Counted from the stretch's first letter, positions 16,465-25,651 are shown. The stretch: DNA of 64,000 nt from Rhizobium leguminosarum (GCF_002953715.1 NZ_CP025012.1:124001-188000); one strand, 5' to 3'. Numbers and translations are program-made. Notes: generated by a model from the letters alone, not told the origin.

Positions 16465-17967
16465 TCAGAGCGTCGCACCCAGATGCCAAGGCACGAATTC
16501 ATTGTCGCCGTAGCCGAAGAGCTCGCTCTTGGTCTTCTTGCCCGAGGCCGTATCGACGATGAGGTCGAAGATCTCGCGGCCCTTGCCGCTGATCGTCGCG
16601 TCACCCGTGGCGATCGTGCCGCAATCGATGTCCATGTCCTCTTCCATCGAGGCATAGAGCGCCGAATTGCTGGAAAGCTTCAGCGACGGCGCCGGCCGGC
16701 AGCCGAAGCAGCTGCCGCGGCCTGTGGTAAAGGCGATCATGTTTGCCCCACCGGCCACCTGGCCGGTCGCCGAGACCGGGTCGTAGCCGGGCGTGTCCAT
16801 GAAGACGAGGCCGGGGGCCGTGACCCGCTCGGCATAACCATAGACTGCCGTCAGCGGCGAGCGCCCACCCTTGGCAACCGCGCCGAGCGACTTTTCAAGG
16901 ATGGTCGTCAGCCCGCCGCGCTTGTTGCCGGGCGACGGGTTGTTGTCGAGCGAGGCGCCGTGCAGAGCGACGTAATCTTCCCACCAGGCAATCTTGTCGT
17001 CGAGCTTTTTTGCCACCTCGTCGCTGACGGCACGGCTGCGTAGCAGATGTTCGGCACCGTAGATTTCCGAAGTCTCCGACAGGATCGCCGTACCGCCGGC
17101 CGCCGCCAGCAGGTCGGCCGCGACACCCAGCGCCGGATTGGCGGTGATGCCGGAAAAGCCGTCGGAGCCGCCGCATTGCAGGCCGATGATGATCTCCCCG
17201 ATCGACATCGGCACGCGCTTTTCCTTGCCGACATCGGCGGCGATCTCGCGCAGCATGCCCATGGCGCGCTCGACTGCGCGGCGCGAGCCGCCGGCATCCT
17301 GGATGTTGAAATGCCGCTTCGAGGCGCCGGCGCCGCTCTGGCCGTACAGCGTCAGCTGGTTGACCTCGCAGCCGAGGCCGATCATCAGCACGCCGCCGAA
17401 ATTCACATGCCTTGTATAGCCGGCCAGCGTCCGGTGCAGCACGTTCATGCCGTCGCCGGTCGAGCTCATGCCGCAGCCCTGGTCGTGCACGATCGGCACG
17501 AAACCGTCGATGCCCTCATAATGCGGCAGGATCGTCCGGTTCGCCTCGTCGGCGATTGCCCGGCAGACCGTGGTGGAACAGTTCACGCTGGCGATGATGC
17601 CGATATAGTTGCGTGTCGCGGCCCGCCCGTCGGCGCGGCGATAGCCCATGAAGGTGCGCGCCTTGTCATCGGTGGTCGCCGCTTCCGGCGCCGAATTGGC
17701 GGTCGCCGCCAGCCGGTCGTTTTCGAAATGCAGGTTGTGGCTGTGCACATGGTCGCCGGCCTTGACCTCGGCCGTCGTGCGGCCGATCGCCTGTCCGTAT
17801 TTCACCACGGGTGAGCCGAGCGGAATATCCGCTATCGCCACCTTGTGGCCAGGGTCGATCTTCTCACGGGTCTGAATGCCGGCAACCGTCGAACCCGGCG
17901 CGATTGCCGCCGTTGCGACCGCGACATTGTCGCCGGCCGAAAGGATGATCCAAGGCAGTTTGTCCAA
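16465..17967 (-). CDS. UxaA/GarD family sugar-acid dehydratase (probable L-fuconate dehydratase)
   Basis: A 500-residue dehydratase of the altronate/galactarate family. It has an N-terminal SAF domain (SAGDNVAVATAAIAPG) and then the catalytic part with GYRRADGRAATRNYIGII, IVHDQGCGMSS and a cysteine-containing GLQCGGSDGFSGITANPA. TTG at 17967 is chosen because AGGGAGA stands six bases upstream; the ATG at 17997 has no ribosome site. It is the first gene of the operon. In Campylobacter's fucose locus, altronate-hydrolase-like proteins accompany FucU, which supports L-fuconate as substrate, though altronate or arabinonate are possible. Confidence 0.82.
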   Translation of the reverse strand: MDKLPWIILSAGDNVAVATAAIAPGSTVAGIQTREKIDPGHKVAIADIPLGSPVVKYGQAIGRTTAEVKAGDHVHSHNLHFENDRLAATANSAPEAATTDDKARTFMGYRRADGRAATRNYIGIIASVNCSTTVCRAIADEANRTILPHYEGIDGFVPIVHDQGCGMSSTGDGMNVLHRTLAGYTRHVNFGGVLMIGLGCEVNQLTLYGQSGAGASKRHFNIQDAGGSRRAVERAMGMLREIAADVGKEKRVPMSIGEIIIGLQCGGSDGFSGITANPALGVAADLLAAAGGTAILSETSEIYGAEHLLRSRAVSDEVAKKLDDKIAWWEDYVALHGASLDNNPSPGNKRGGLTTILEKSLGAVAKGGRSPLTAVYGYAERVTAPGLVFMDTPGYDPVSATGQVAGGANMIAFTTGRGSCFGCRPAPSLKLSSNSALYASMEEDMDIDCGTIATGDATISGKGREIFDLIVDTASGKKTKSELFGYGDNEFVPWHLGATL

Positions 17968-18022
17968 TTTATTCTCCCTGGGAAACGCTCGCTGCATCGG
18001 CGAAAGCGCATTGATTTTGTTT

Positions 18023-18051
18023 TTTATCTACAATAAACATTTTCAAGTCAA
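18023..18051 (-). promoter_or_regulatory. Predicted sigma-70 promoter of the sugar operon
   Basis: Minus-strand TTGACT (18051-18046), 17-bp spacer, GATAAA (18028-18023), about 55 bp upstream of the dehydratase TTG. The -10 region overlaps an AT-rich near-palindrome like that at 14751. The region is shared with the divergent GntR gene. Confidence 0.5.
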
Positions 18052-18190
18052 CGGGAATATTGATCCTGTGGACGAGGGAGGCAATGAGCCGCAGGCGACC
18101 GGAATCAAGCTAAAGGTCGTTTGAACAAGCCCCGGTCCGCTCCGTCCTGCTTTGAAGCGGGACGACGGTCACGAGGGCGGAAAGCGGGGT

Positions 18191-19093
18191 TTGGTGGCAA
18201 GGCAGAATACGGTCTTCAAGGAAGCCTACAACAGGTATGCCGTAGCCCTGCGCACGGATACCGCATTGCCGTCGGAACCGGAGATCGCCGCCCAGCTCGG
18301 CGTCAGCCGCTCGACAGCGCGCGCCATCCTGACGCGGCTCAGCGAAGAAGGCATCATCCGCTGGAACAAGCGCCAGAAGATCGTGCTGCGCCAACCCACA
18401 GACCATGACCTCTTTCCCTCCGAAGAAACCGACTCCCTGCATGATATCATCGAGCGCAGCTTCATGCAGCGCATCCTTGCCGATGATGCCGCACCCGGCA
18501 TGCAGATCAACGAACTGGAGCTTGCCCGCGAGATCGGCACCGGCACGACCAGCGTGCGCGAATTCCTGATCCGCTTCTCCCGCTTCGGCCTCATCGAGAA
18601 ACGACCGAACAGCCACTGGACACTCAAAGGCTTCACCCGCGAATTCGCCCTCGAACTTGCCGATGTGCGCGAGATGTTCGAGCTGCATTCCGCCGCCGAA
18701 TTCGGCCGGCTTCCCAGGGACAGTCAGGGCTGGGTCGATCTTGCGGCCATCCGCGACGAACATCACGCCATGCTTGCCGACATCAACCAGCGCTTCAAGG
18801 ATTTCTCCGTCCTCGACGAACGCTTCCACTTGCTGATCCACCGCGCCTCGAAGAACCGCTTCATCGCCGATTTCTACGATGCGATCGCCATCGTCTTCCA
18901 CTATCACTACCAGTGGAACAAGACCGCCGCCCGCCAGCGCAACGAGCGCGCCATCCACGAACATCTGGATTATATCGCAGCGCTGGAATCCGGCGATCAG
19001 GCCGCGATCGAAACCGCCTGCCGCGCGCATCTGCACTCCGCCCGCCAGACCCTTCTGCAATCCCTGCCGCAGATCGCCACCGAAACCACCTGA
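18191..19093 (+). CDS. GntR family regulator (FCD domain) with two winged-HTH domains
   Basis: About 300 residues. The first winged helix (TALPSEPEIAAQLG, VSRSTARAILTRL, EEGIIRW) is followed by a second HTH-like region (MQINELELAREIG, TTSVREFLIRFSRFGLIEKR). The all-helical FCD effector domain then carries the expected ligand residues (ADVREMFELHSA, HHAMLADIN, LDERFHLLIHRAS, NERAIHEHLDYIAAL). Normal FadR-type regulators have one HTH and about 230 residues. The start is uncertain: TTG 18152, TTG 18191 or GTG 18194. It is divergent from the sugar operon and probably controls it in response to a sugar acid. Confidence 0.82.
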   Translation: MVARQNTVFKEAYNRYAVALRTDTALPSEPEIAAQLGVSRSTARAILTRLSEEGIIRWNKRQKIVLRQPTDHDLFPSEETDSLHDIIERSFMQRILADDAAPGMQINELELAREIGTGTTSVREFLIRFSRFGLIEKRPNSHWTLKGFTREFALELADVREMFELHSAAEFGRLPRDSQGWVDLAAIRDEHHAMLADINQRFKDFSVLDERFHLLIHRASKNRFIADFYDAIAIVFHYHYQWNKTAARQRNERAIHEHLDYIAALESGDQAAIETACRAHLHSARQTLLQSLPQIATETT

Positions 19094-19132
19094 GGTGGGG
19101 CGGGGCATCTCGGCCAAGAGATCGCCGATGCC

Positions 19133-19276
19133 AGCCCCTCATCCGCCTGCCGGCACCGTCCTTCGGACCCCCGTAAACGGGGCGAAGGGCTATGCCGCGA
19201 CCTCTCGGTTCCCCCAGCCTCTCGCAGGGCACGTCCCCTCGCCCCGCGAGCGGGAGAGGGTTAGGGTGAGGGGCAG
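19133..19276. repeat. RIME-type intergenic repeat
   Basis: Inverted relative to the copy at 10865: starts GCCCCTCATCCGCCTGCCGG and ends GAGGGTTAGGGTGAGGGGC, with internal CCCCGT/ACGGGG and CTCGC hairpins. It fills most of the gap between the GntR gene and the ABC exporter. Confidence 0.85.
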
Positions 19277-19344
19277 CTATCCGCGTAAATCGGACAGCCG
19301 TCGGTCCTATGAAACATTTCGATGTGTAAGCCGTTATCGCGCTC

Positions 19345-21342
19345 ATGACGGCCGCTAAACTCAACCCGAAATCGGTCGATGGCACCGAACCGCACGGTGC
19401 CGGGAACTCGCCCCAGGAGACGGCATCGACTGTCGAGGTCATGCCGCCGCCAGATGCCATCGAGCCCGATCCGGAGCTGACGCCTGAAGAGGCCGAGCAG
19501 GCGCGCAAGCGGTATTTGCTCAAGCGTTTCTGGATCAGCGCGCGCCGCTACTGGGGCCGCGGCGGTGACAAGCTCGCCTGGCCGTGCACAATCGGGCTAT
19601 TGACCCTGATCGGCATGAATGTCGGCTTCCAGTACGGAATCAATCTCTGGAACCGCGCGATTTTTGACGCCCTGGAGCAACATAATGCCCGTACCGTCTA
19701 TGTCCTGAGCGTCGTATTCCTGCCGCTGGCGCTCGGAACTGCCGCCCTTGTTACCACACAAGTCGCCCTTCGCATGATGATCCAGCGCCGCTGGCGTTCC
19801 TGGCTGACAACAGCCGTCATCGCGCGTTGGCTCGCCAGCGGTCGTTACTATCAGTTGAACCTCATCGGTGGCGACCACAAGAACCCCGAAGCGCGCATCG
19901 CGGAGGATTTGCGGATTGCCACCGAAGCACCTGTCGATTTCATCTCTGGTGTCATTGCCGCCTTTCTGTCGGCCTCGACCTTCATCGTGGTGCTCTGGAC
20001 GATCGGCGGGGCTCTGACTCTGACGATCGCAGGTTCGACCGTCACTGTTCCCGGCTTTCTCGTCATCACTGCGGTCCTCTACGCCGCGATCACATCAAGT
20101 TCGATGACGGTCATCGGCCGCCATTTCGTCCGCGTCTCCGAGGCTAAAAATCAAGCGGAAGCCGAATTTCGTTACACGCTGACGCATGTGCGGGAAAACG
20201 GCGAGAGCATCGCATTGCTCGGCGGCGAAGAGGAGGAGCGCAACGACCTCGACAAGACCTTCGCCAATGTTCTGAGGCAATGGGCGCTCCTGGCAGGCCA
20301 GCATATGCGCACAGCCCTTGTGTCGCAGGGGTCGAGCCTGTTTGCGCCGGTCGTCCCGGTTTTGCTGTGCGCTCCAAAATTTCTCGAAGGCAGCATGACG
20401 CTTGGGCAGGTCATGCAGGCTGCCTCTGCCTTCGCCATCGTTCAGAGCGCGTTCGGATGGCTGGTCGACAACTACCCCCGTCTTGCCGATTGGAACGCCT
20501 GTGCACGGCGCATCGCTTCGCTGATGATGTCGCTCGATGGGCTCGAGCGCGCCGAACAGAGCAACGCGCTTGGACGCATTAAGCGCGGTGAAACGGAAGG
20601 CGAGGCGATGCTCAGCCTGAACGATCTTTCCGTGTCGCTTGACGATGGCACTGCCGTGGTCAAGGAAACCCAGGTCGTGATCGAACCAGGAGAGCGGGTG
20701 CTGGTCGCCGGCGAATCCGGTTCGGGCAAGAGCACGCTGGTGCGCGCCATCGCAGGTCTTTGGCCGTGGGGTGAAGGCAGCGTCAATTTCCACGCCGACC
20801 GACGATTGTTCATGTTGCCGCAACGGCCCTATATCCCGTCCGGGACGCTTCGCCGTGCCGTCGCCTATCCTGGCGCCGCCGACAGCTGGACGCCGGATGA
20901 GATCAAGGCGGCGCTCGACAAGGTGGGACTGGATTATCTGAACGACAAGATCGAGGAAGATGCGCCCTGGGACCAGACCTTGTCGGGCGGTGAAAAGCAG
21001 CGGCTCGCCTTTGCGCGTCTGCTGCTCCACCATCCCGATATCATCGTGCTGGATGAAGCAACGTCAGCACTCGATGAGAAGAGCCAGGATAAGATGATGC
21101 AGATGGTGATCGATGAATTGCCTGACGTGACCATCGTCAGTGTCGCACATCGGGCTGAGCTGGAAGCCTTCCATAGCCGCAAGATCACGCTGGAGCGGCG
21201 CGAGGGTGGCGCAAAGCTTGTTAGCGATATTGATCTTGTCCCACGCAAGAGAAAACGGAACTTGCTGTCACGCGTTTTGAAGAACCCCTCACTGCCGAAA
21301 AGCAGCACGACCTCGAATAAAGACAGCGCAGTCCCAGAATAG
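19345..21342 (+). CDS. ABC transporter, SbmA/BacA-like membrane domain fused to ATPase (YddA family)
   Basis: A 665-residue fused half-transporter. After a charged N terminus, residues ~60-400 form the ABC_membrane_2 domain (FWISARRYWGRGGDKLAWPC, NLWNRAIFDALEQ, RWLASGRYYQLNL, NPEARIAEDLRI). Those last motifs are diagnostic of the SbmA/BacA/YddA group. The ATPase has Walker A AGESGSGKSTLVRAIAGLWPW, signature LSGGEKQRLAFARLLL and Walker B IIVLDEATSALDE. Relatives move peptides or vitamin B12; BacA matters in rhizobial symbiosis, but BacA itself lacks an ATPase domain. A homodimer in the inner membrane is expected. The MarR and MFS genes nearby suggest a drug or peptide role. Confidence 0.85.
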   Translation: MTAAKLNPKSVDGTEPHGAGNSPQETASTVEVMPPPDAIEPDPELTPEEAEQARKRYLLKRFWISARRYWGRGGDKLAWPCTIGLLTLIGMNVGFQYGINLWNRAIFDALEQHNARTVYVLSVVFLPLALGTAALVTTQVALRMMIQRRWRSWLTTAVIARWLASGRYYQLNLIGGDHKNPEARIAEDLRIATEAPVDFISGVIAAFLSASTFIVVLWTIGGALTLTIAGSTVTVPGFLVITAVLYAAITSSSMTVIGRHFVRVSEAKNQAEAEFRYTLTHVRENGESIALLGGEEEERNDLDKTFANVLRQWALLAGQHMRTALVSQGSSLFAPVVPVLLCAPKFLEGSMTLGQVMQAASAFAIVQSAFGWLVDNYPRLADWNACARRIASLMMSLDGLERAEQSNALGRIKRGETEGEAMLSLNDLSVSLDDGTAVVKETQVVIEPGERVLVAGESGSGKSTLVRAIAGLWPWGEGSVNFHADRRLFMLPQRPYIPSGTLRRAVAYPGAADSWTPDEIKAALDKVGLDYLNDKIEEDAPWDQTLSGGEKQRLAFARLLLHHPDIIVLDEATSALDEKSQDKMMQMVIDELPDVTIVSVAHRAELEAFHSRKITLERREGGAKLVSDIDLVPRKRKRNLLSRVLKNPSLPKSSTTSNKDSAVPE

Positions 21343-21368
21343 AAATTGTCCGCTTGGCCACAAAACCA

Positions 21369-21827
21369 TCAATCGCCTGACGCAGACTCTGCGCTCGCAA
21401 TCTGATCCAGGTTTTCGATCAGCCGCTTGAGCAGATCGACCAGTTGTCCCGCTTCCGTATCTGTGAACTCGGTCAAAGCCTCTCTATTGCCTTGGAACAA
21501 GGCCGTAATGGCCTCAGGCATGCCTTCCCGTGCAGCCTTCGTCAACACGATGCGGCTGCTGCGGCCGTCAGCCGGGTCGCGTGTCCGCTCGATCAAGCCG
21601 TCCCGCTCCATGCGAGCGAGCATCTGCGCCATCGGCGGTTGCTCGATCCTGGCAAAGCGGGCGAGGTCGCGCTGTGTGCTTGCCTTGCCATTTTGCAGCG
21701 CCACCAGGACAGGCAACTGGCCGACACCGAAGCCGAGCGGTTTAAGCCGTGACTCGCTGAGACGGGCGAACCCCCGCGCCGCAAGACTGATGAGATGCCC
21801 CGGCGTAGAAAGCACGTCTTCATTCAT
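21369..21827 (-). CDS. MarR family transcriptional regulator
   Basis: A 152-residue winged-helix protein. The recognition region is STQRDLARFARIEQPPMAQM followed by LARMERDGLIERTRDPADGR, where DxRSSRIVLT is the wing with the family-typical DPADGR motif. MarR dimers usually repress a divergent gene and themselves and are released by small phenolics or drugs. A 7-bp inverted repeat lies in the intergenic region toward the SnoaL-like gene. AGAGGTGAGCGA precedes the ATG. It sits tail-to-tail with the ABC exporter. Confidence 0.88.
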   Translation of the reverse strand: MNEDVLSTPGHLISLAARGFARLSESRLKPLGFGVGQLPVLVALQNGKASTQRDLARFARIEQPPMAQMLARMERDGLIERTRDPADGRSSRIVLTKAAREGMPEAITALFQGNREALTEFTDTEAGQLVDLLKRLIENLDQIASAESASGD

Positions 21828-21849
21828 TCGCTCACCTCTTGCCTGCGCT

Positions 21850-21889
21850 TGACCACAAGATATATATGTACGTATGTATCTTCATACGT
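21850..21889. promoter_or_regulatory. Promoter with overlapping inverted repeat, candidate MarR operator
   Basis: Plus-strand TTGACC (21850-21855), 17-bp spacer, TATGTA (21873-21878). ACGTATG (21870-21876) and CATACGT (21883-21889) form a perfect inverted repeat with a six-base spacer covering the -10 region. It lies between divergent marR and snoaL-like genes. Confidence 0.5.
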
Positions 21890-21953
21890 GGCACGGGGCA
21901 ATGCCGTTTCGATGCCGCCCAACAAATGTTTCAATCTCCATTGAGGAAACGAC

Positions 21954-22331
21954 ATGCCCAACAATCACGTCGAAATGATCAAGCGCATCTATGCCAGCTT
22001 CAATGCCAGAGACATCGACGCTGTCCTTGCCGTCCTTTCCGATGACGTCGCTTGGGCCAACGGCATGAATGGTGGCCACGTCAAAGGTCGTGAGGCCGTG
22101 CGCGACTACTGGACACGTCAGTGGGCTGTGATCAGTCCACACGTCGAGCCGGTCGCATTTGAAGAAACCGAAGACGGCGCCGTCGCTGTCGAGGTGATCC
22201 AACAGGTCTTTGACCTCGATGGCCGGCCGCTGGAGGGGCAGGCCCATGGCCTGAAGGACAAGACCGTAACGCATATCTTCCGCATGGACGGCGATAAGAT
22301 CGTTCGCTTCGATATCCAGGATGCGCTGTAA
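21954..22331 (+). CDS. SnoaL-like / NTF2-fold protein
   Basis: A 125-residue cone-fold protein: HVEMIKRIYASFNARDIDAV at the N terminus, VLSDDVAWANG, GREAVRDYWTRQW, and C-terminal KTVTHIFRMDGDKIVRFDIQ. This is the ketosteroid-isomerase-like (SnoaL_2) pattern. Members include isomerases, hydrolases and non-catalytic binders, so no reaction can be assigned. GAGGAAACGAC precedes the ATG. It is transcribed away from marR through the shared regulatory region, so it is probably the MarR target. Confidence 0.75.
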   Translation: MPNNHVEMIKRIYASFNARDIDAVLAVLSDDVAWANGMNGGHVKGREAVRDYWTRQWAVISPHVEPVAFEETEDGAVAVEVIQQVFDLDGRPLEGQAHGLKDKTVTHIFRMDGDKIVRFDIQDAL

Positions 22332-22470
22332 GCCCAGCATGCTCTGTAAGCTGGTACTCCCTATGCGGGGATGACCGCTCCTGTTGCGACGCGCCATTGT
22401 CAGACCCGCCTTTCGGCCGTCGGGCGGCCTGGCTTGTGCGTCTAATTCGCGCTTAGCCGGCGGTATCGGT

Positions 22471-22749
22471 TCAGAGCCTGCGCGCTTCCAGACGCCGCTT
22501 GTCGCGCTCGACATAGTCGGAGCCCAGCTCCGTCAGACGGAATTGCCGTTTCTGAAATTCCCCGCGGATCAAGATGAAACCTTGCTCTTCGGCTTCGCTC
22601 AATGTCTTCAGGCTGGTGCCTTTAGGGGGAGACTGCCAAGCCATGCCATCGGCGCTGTGCAGCAAGACCATGATCTTTATAATTTTGTTTCTCCATGGCT
22701 GATGCATACAGCCGGGCTGCATCGCTTCAGCAATCCGCTGGTTCCGCAT
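22471..22749 (-). CDS. Small hypothetical protein
   Basis: An open frame of up to 92 residues; a start at an internal methionine (MVLLHSADGMAW) would give about 66. The C-terminal half is charged and coherent (ILIRGEFQKRQFRLTELGSDYVE), like a small winged-helix or DNA-mimic protein, but I recognise no family. There is no good ribosome site at the longest start. It stands alone between the SnoaL-like and methyltransferase genes. Confidence 0.4.
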   Translation of the reverse strand: MRNQRIAEAMQPGCMHQPWRNKIIKIMVLLHSADGMAWQSPPKGTSLKTLSEAEEQGFILIRGEFQKRQFRLTELGSDYVERDKRRLEARRL

Positions 22750-22999
22750 TCTTGATTTGGCACCATCCCGGAGAAGCCCATTGATTTAAAAGGATTATTT
22801 TTGGCTAATCCGGAGTTTTGCAAAAGCTATTGTATAAAAGCTCCAATAGTCTTGGTCAATTCAATCACTCCGTCCCAACAGGTTTGGTCATGCCTGGCGA
22901 TTGGCCCGATGGCGCTTATTTCCATTGAATCCCGACATCAGCGGCGCATAGTGTCGATGTTCCGGGCTTTGCCGGTTGAACGGATGGGGGAGCCGGTGC

Positions 23000-23845
23000 A
23001 TGTCAGCAAATCTCGACGATATCCGTAATCAGCAACGTGAGACCTGGGACAAATTTTCCGCCGGCTGGAAGAAATGGGACAGCCTGGTTCTCGGTTGGCT
23101 CGCCCCGTTTGGTGACGCCATGCTTCGGCGCGCCAATCTCTCCAACGGCTTTAGCGTGCTTGACATAGCTGCCGGCACTGGCGAACCCGGCCTGACGGCG
23201 GCGGCGGCAATCCCCGATGGTCATGTCGTCGTCACCGATCTCTCGGAAAATATGCTGACTGCTGCCGCCGAAAATGCGGAGAAACGTGGCCTCAAAAACT
23301 TCAAAACTCGCCTATGCGATGCCGGAGCGTTGCCTTTTGCCGACGCCAGTTTCGACGCCGTCCTATGCCGGTTCGGGTTCATGTTCTTCCCGGATATCGC
23401 TGCCGCTGCCAGGGAGATGGCGCGCGTCGCAAAGCCCGGTGCGCGGGTCTGCGCCGCAGTCTGGAGCGTGCCTGCCAAAAATCCATGGGCGACCACGGTC
23501 ATGGGCACGATCGCCCGCCATGTGGACATGCCTTCGCCGCCGCCCGGTTCTCCGGGCCTGTTCCGCTGCGCCGGGGAAGGCATGATCGTCGAGACCTTCA
23601 AAGAGGCGGGCCTTCTCGACGTCGCCGTGGAAGAAGTATCGACGATGATGGTGCACGATGCCCCAACGAGCTACTGGGATTTCATGACCGAGATCGCCGC
23701 ACCTGTTGTCGCTGGGCTATCCAAGGCCGACGCGGCAACACGGGAGAAGATCCGTCGCGAGGTCCTGGAGCTCGCGCTGCAATCCGTCAGCGACGGCAAG
23801 GTCCACCTTCGCTCAACCGCAACTGTGATCACAGGCACGCGATAG
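23000..23845 (+). CDS. Class I SAM-dependent methyltransferase (UbiE/Methyltransf_11 type)
   Basis: A 281-residue Rossmann-fold methyltransferase. Motif I is VLDIAAGTGEPGL near residue 55, followed by VVVTDLSENMLTAAAENA (the acidic ribose-binding residue) and motif IV-like LPFADASFDAVLCRFGFMFF. Post-motif III is REMARVAKPGARVCAAVWS. The substrate is unknown; this subgroup includes ubiquinone, arsenite and natural-product methylases. ATG at 23000 has GGGGGAG nine bases upstream; an in-frame start at 22976 lacks one. The upstream 250 bases (22750-22999) are AT-rich and hold only this gene's leader as far as I can see. Confidence 0.85.
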   Translation: MSANLDDIRNQQRETWDKFSAGWKKWDSLVLGWLAPFGDAMLRRANLSNGFSVLDIAAGTGEPGLTAAAAIPDGHVVVTDLSENMLTAAAENAEKRGLKNFKTRLCDAGALPFADASFDAVLCRFGFMFFPDIAAAAREMARVAKPGARVCAAVWSVPAKNPWATTVMGTIARHVDMPSPPPGSPGLFRCAGEGMIVETFKEAGLLDVAVEEVSTMMVHDAPTSYWDFMTEIAAPVVAGLSKADAATREKIRREVLELALQSVSDGKVHLRSTATVITGTR

Positions 23846-23903
23846 CCTGCTCATCCATCCGTGTGAAAACACAGCATTTCTGCGTTTCCACAAGCAGAAC
23901 CGC

Positions 23904-25394
23904 TTAATGCGAAGCCGCCTCGCTTGGGACAGCCGCCCCTTCGCGCTTCTGGCCATGACCGACCGGGATCAGCCAGGTGGTGAAGAAGGTCAGCACCGCG
24001 ACGACGACGACGCCCCAGAAGCTCCAGTGCAGCGCCGCATCGAAGACGGCGCGGATGTCAGGATCGGCGGCGAGCGCCGAGAGCCCGGTTGGCTGGTTCA
24101 GCGCCTCATGCAGGCCCGCCGCCGCCTCGCCGCTCGCATAGTGGTTGATACCGGCATTGAGGATGGCGCCGAGCACGGTGGCGCCGAGCGTATTGCCGAG
24201 GCTGCGGGAAAAGATGATCGAGGCTGTGGCGCTGCCGCGCATCGACCATTCGACACTTTCCTGCACCAGCACGATGCTGGTGAGGCTGATGAGACCCATG
24301 CCGAAGCCCATGAAGAAGGAGCCGGCGCCGGCAACGATCGGCGAGCTTTCCGGCGTCAGGAACAACAGGAAAGTGGCGCCGAAGGGAAACATCAGGCTGC
24401 CGACGCGCAAGGTGCGCTGGATGCCGAAGGCCCTGTAGAAACGGCCGGAGAGGATCACCGCCAGGGGCCAGCCGACGACCAGCATGGTGAGCGTGAAGCC
24501 GGCGACAACAGGCGAACGGCCGAGCACGCCCTGCACATAGATCGGCAGGATGGTCGAAAGCCCGATCAGCGCCATGCCGGCCAGCAGCGTCGCCGCATTG
24601 CTAGTCGCAATCAGCCTTCGGCTCCAGAGCGGGATTGAAATGATCGGTTCCGGCGCCCGCTTCTCCTGGGCGAGAAAGAGAAGGCCCGCGACCACGAAGA
24701 CGGCGAAAAGCGAAAGCAGGATCCAGGCGCTGGCATCGGTTTCCGTCAGCATGACGAGAAGTGCCACGATCGAGATCGAAAACAGCACCGAGCCGAGGTA
24801 ATCAATCTTTGCCTGCTTGTGCGCCACGTCCTCCTTCAGGAAGATCATGAAGGCGATGATCGAGATGATGCCGATCGGCAGGTTGATCCAGAAGATCCAG
24901 GCCCAGGAGATGTTGTCGACGATGATGCCGCCGGCAAGCGGCCCGACGACGGCCGACGTCGCCCAGACGGTCGCCATGAAGCCCTGCACGCGGCCGCGTT
25001 CCTCGAGCTTGAAGAGATCGCCGATGATCGTCGTCGTCACCGGCTGGATGGCGCCGGCGCCGAGCCCCTGCAGCAGCCGGAACAGCACCAGAGACATCAT
25101 CGACCAGGCAAGCCCGCAGAGCAGCGAGCCGACCAGGAAGATCAGGATGCCGCCGATCAGCACCGGCTTGCGCCCGAAAATGTCGGAAAGCTTGCCGTAG
25201 ATAACCGTGGTCGTCGACTGCGCCAGCAGGAAGGCCGAAAACACCCAGCTGTAATAGGAAAAACCGCCGAGCTGCCCGACGATGCGCGGCATTGCGGTCG
25301 CCACGATCGTCGCCTCGATCGCCACCATGAAGGTCGCGAGCATGATAGTGGCGACGATAAGCACGCGGTTCGAGCGTTGCGCTGCATTCGACAT
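23904..25394 (-). CDS. MFS multidrug efflux transporter, DHA2 (EmrB/QacA) family
   Basis: A 496-residue membrane protein with 14 predicted helices. Motif A is YGKLSDIFGRKPVLIGG between helices 2 and 3. The N terminus reads MLATFMVAIEATIVATAMPR, with the DxT/ExT-type motif of helix 1. Motif C-like AVVGPLAGGIIVDNISW is in helix 5. It should export drugs, dyes or toxic organics by proton antiport. No membrane-fusion partner is adjacent, so it probably acts alone. It converges with the methyltransferase gene. Confidence 0.9.
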   Translation of the reverse strand: MSNAAQRSNRVLIVATIMLATFMVAIEATIVATAMPRIVGQLGGFSYYSWVFSAFLLAQSTTTVIYGKLSDIFGRKPVLIGGILIFLVGSLLCGLAWSMMSLVLFRLLQGLGAGAIQPVTTTIIGDLFKLEERGRVQGFMATVWATSAVVGPLAGGIIVDNISWAWIFWINLPIGIISIIAFMIFLKEDVAHKQAKIDYLGSVLFSISIVALLVMLTETDASAWILLSLFAVFVVAGLLFLAQEKRAPEPIISIPLWSRRLIATSNAATLLAGMALIGLSTILPIYVQGVLGRSPVVAGFTLTMLVVGWPLAVILSGRFYRAFGIQRTLRVGSLMFPFGATFLLFLTPESSPIVAGAGSFFMGFGMGLISLTSIVLVQESVEWSMRGSATASIIFSRSLGNTLGATVLGAILNAGINHYASGEAAAGLHEALNQPTGLSALAADPDIRAVFDAALHWSFWGVVVVAVLTFFTTWLIPVGHGQKREGAAVPSEAASH

Positions 25395-25651
25395 GACGAT
25401 CCTCTTCGGGTGCTCCGCAGATGCCGGGAATATCGGCAGGCTGGCTGGGTGTGGGGCGATGCGCCGCTTGCGGAGTGATACCGTCCTTTTACGTCCTCAA
25501 GCCCAACCGGTAAAGCAGGCCGCGACCGGTTTCTCATGATGGCATTTGTTTTCGCGTCATGTGAAGGAAGGTCGGTCGAAAACGAAGACCCGGCGCCGTT
25601 CCGCCCGGGCCTTCGTTCTATCAGGAGGGAAGGCAACCAATCGCATGATCC

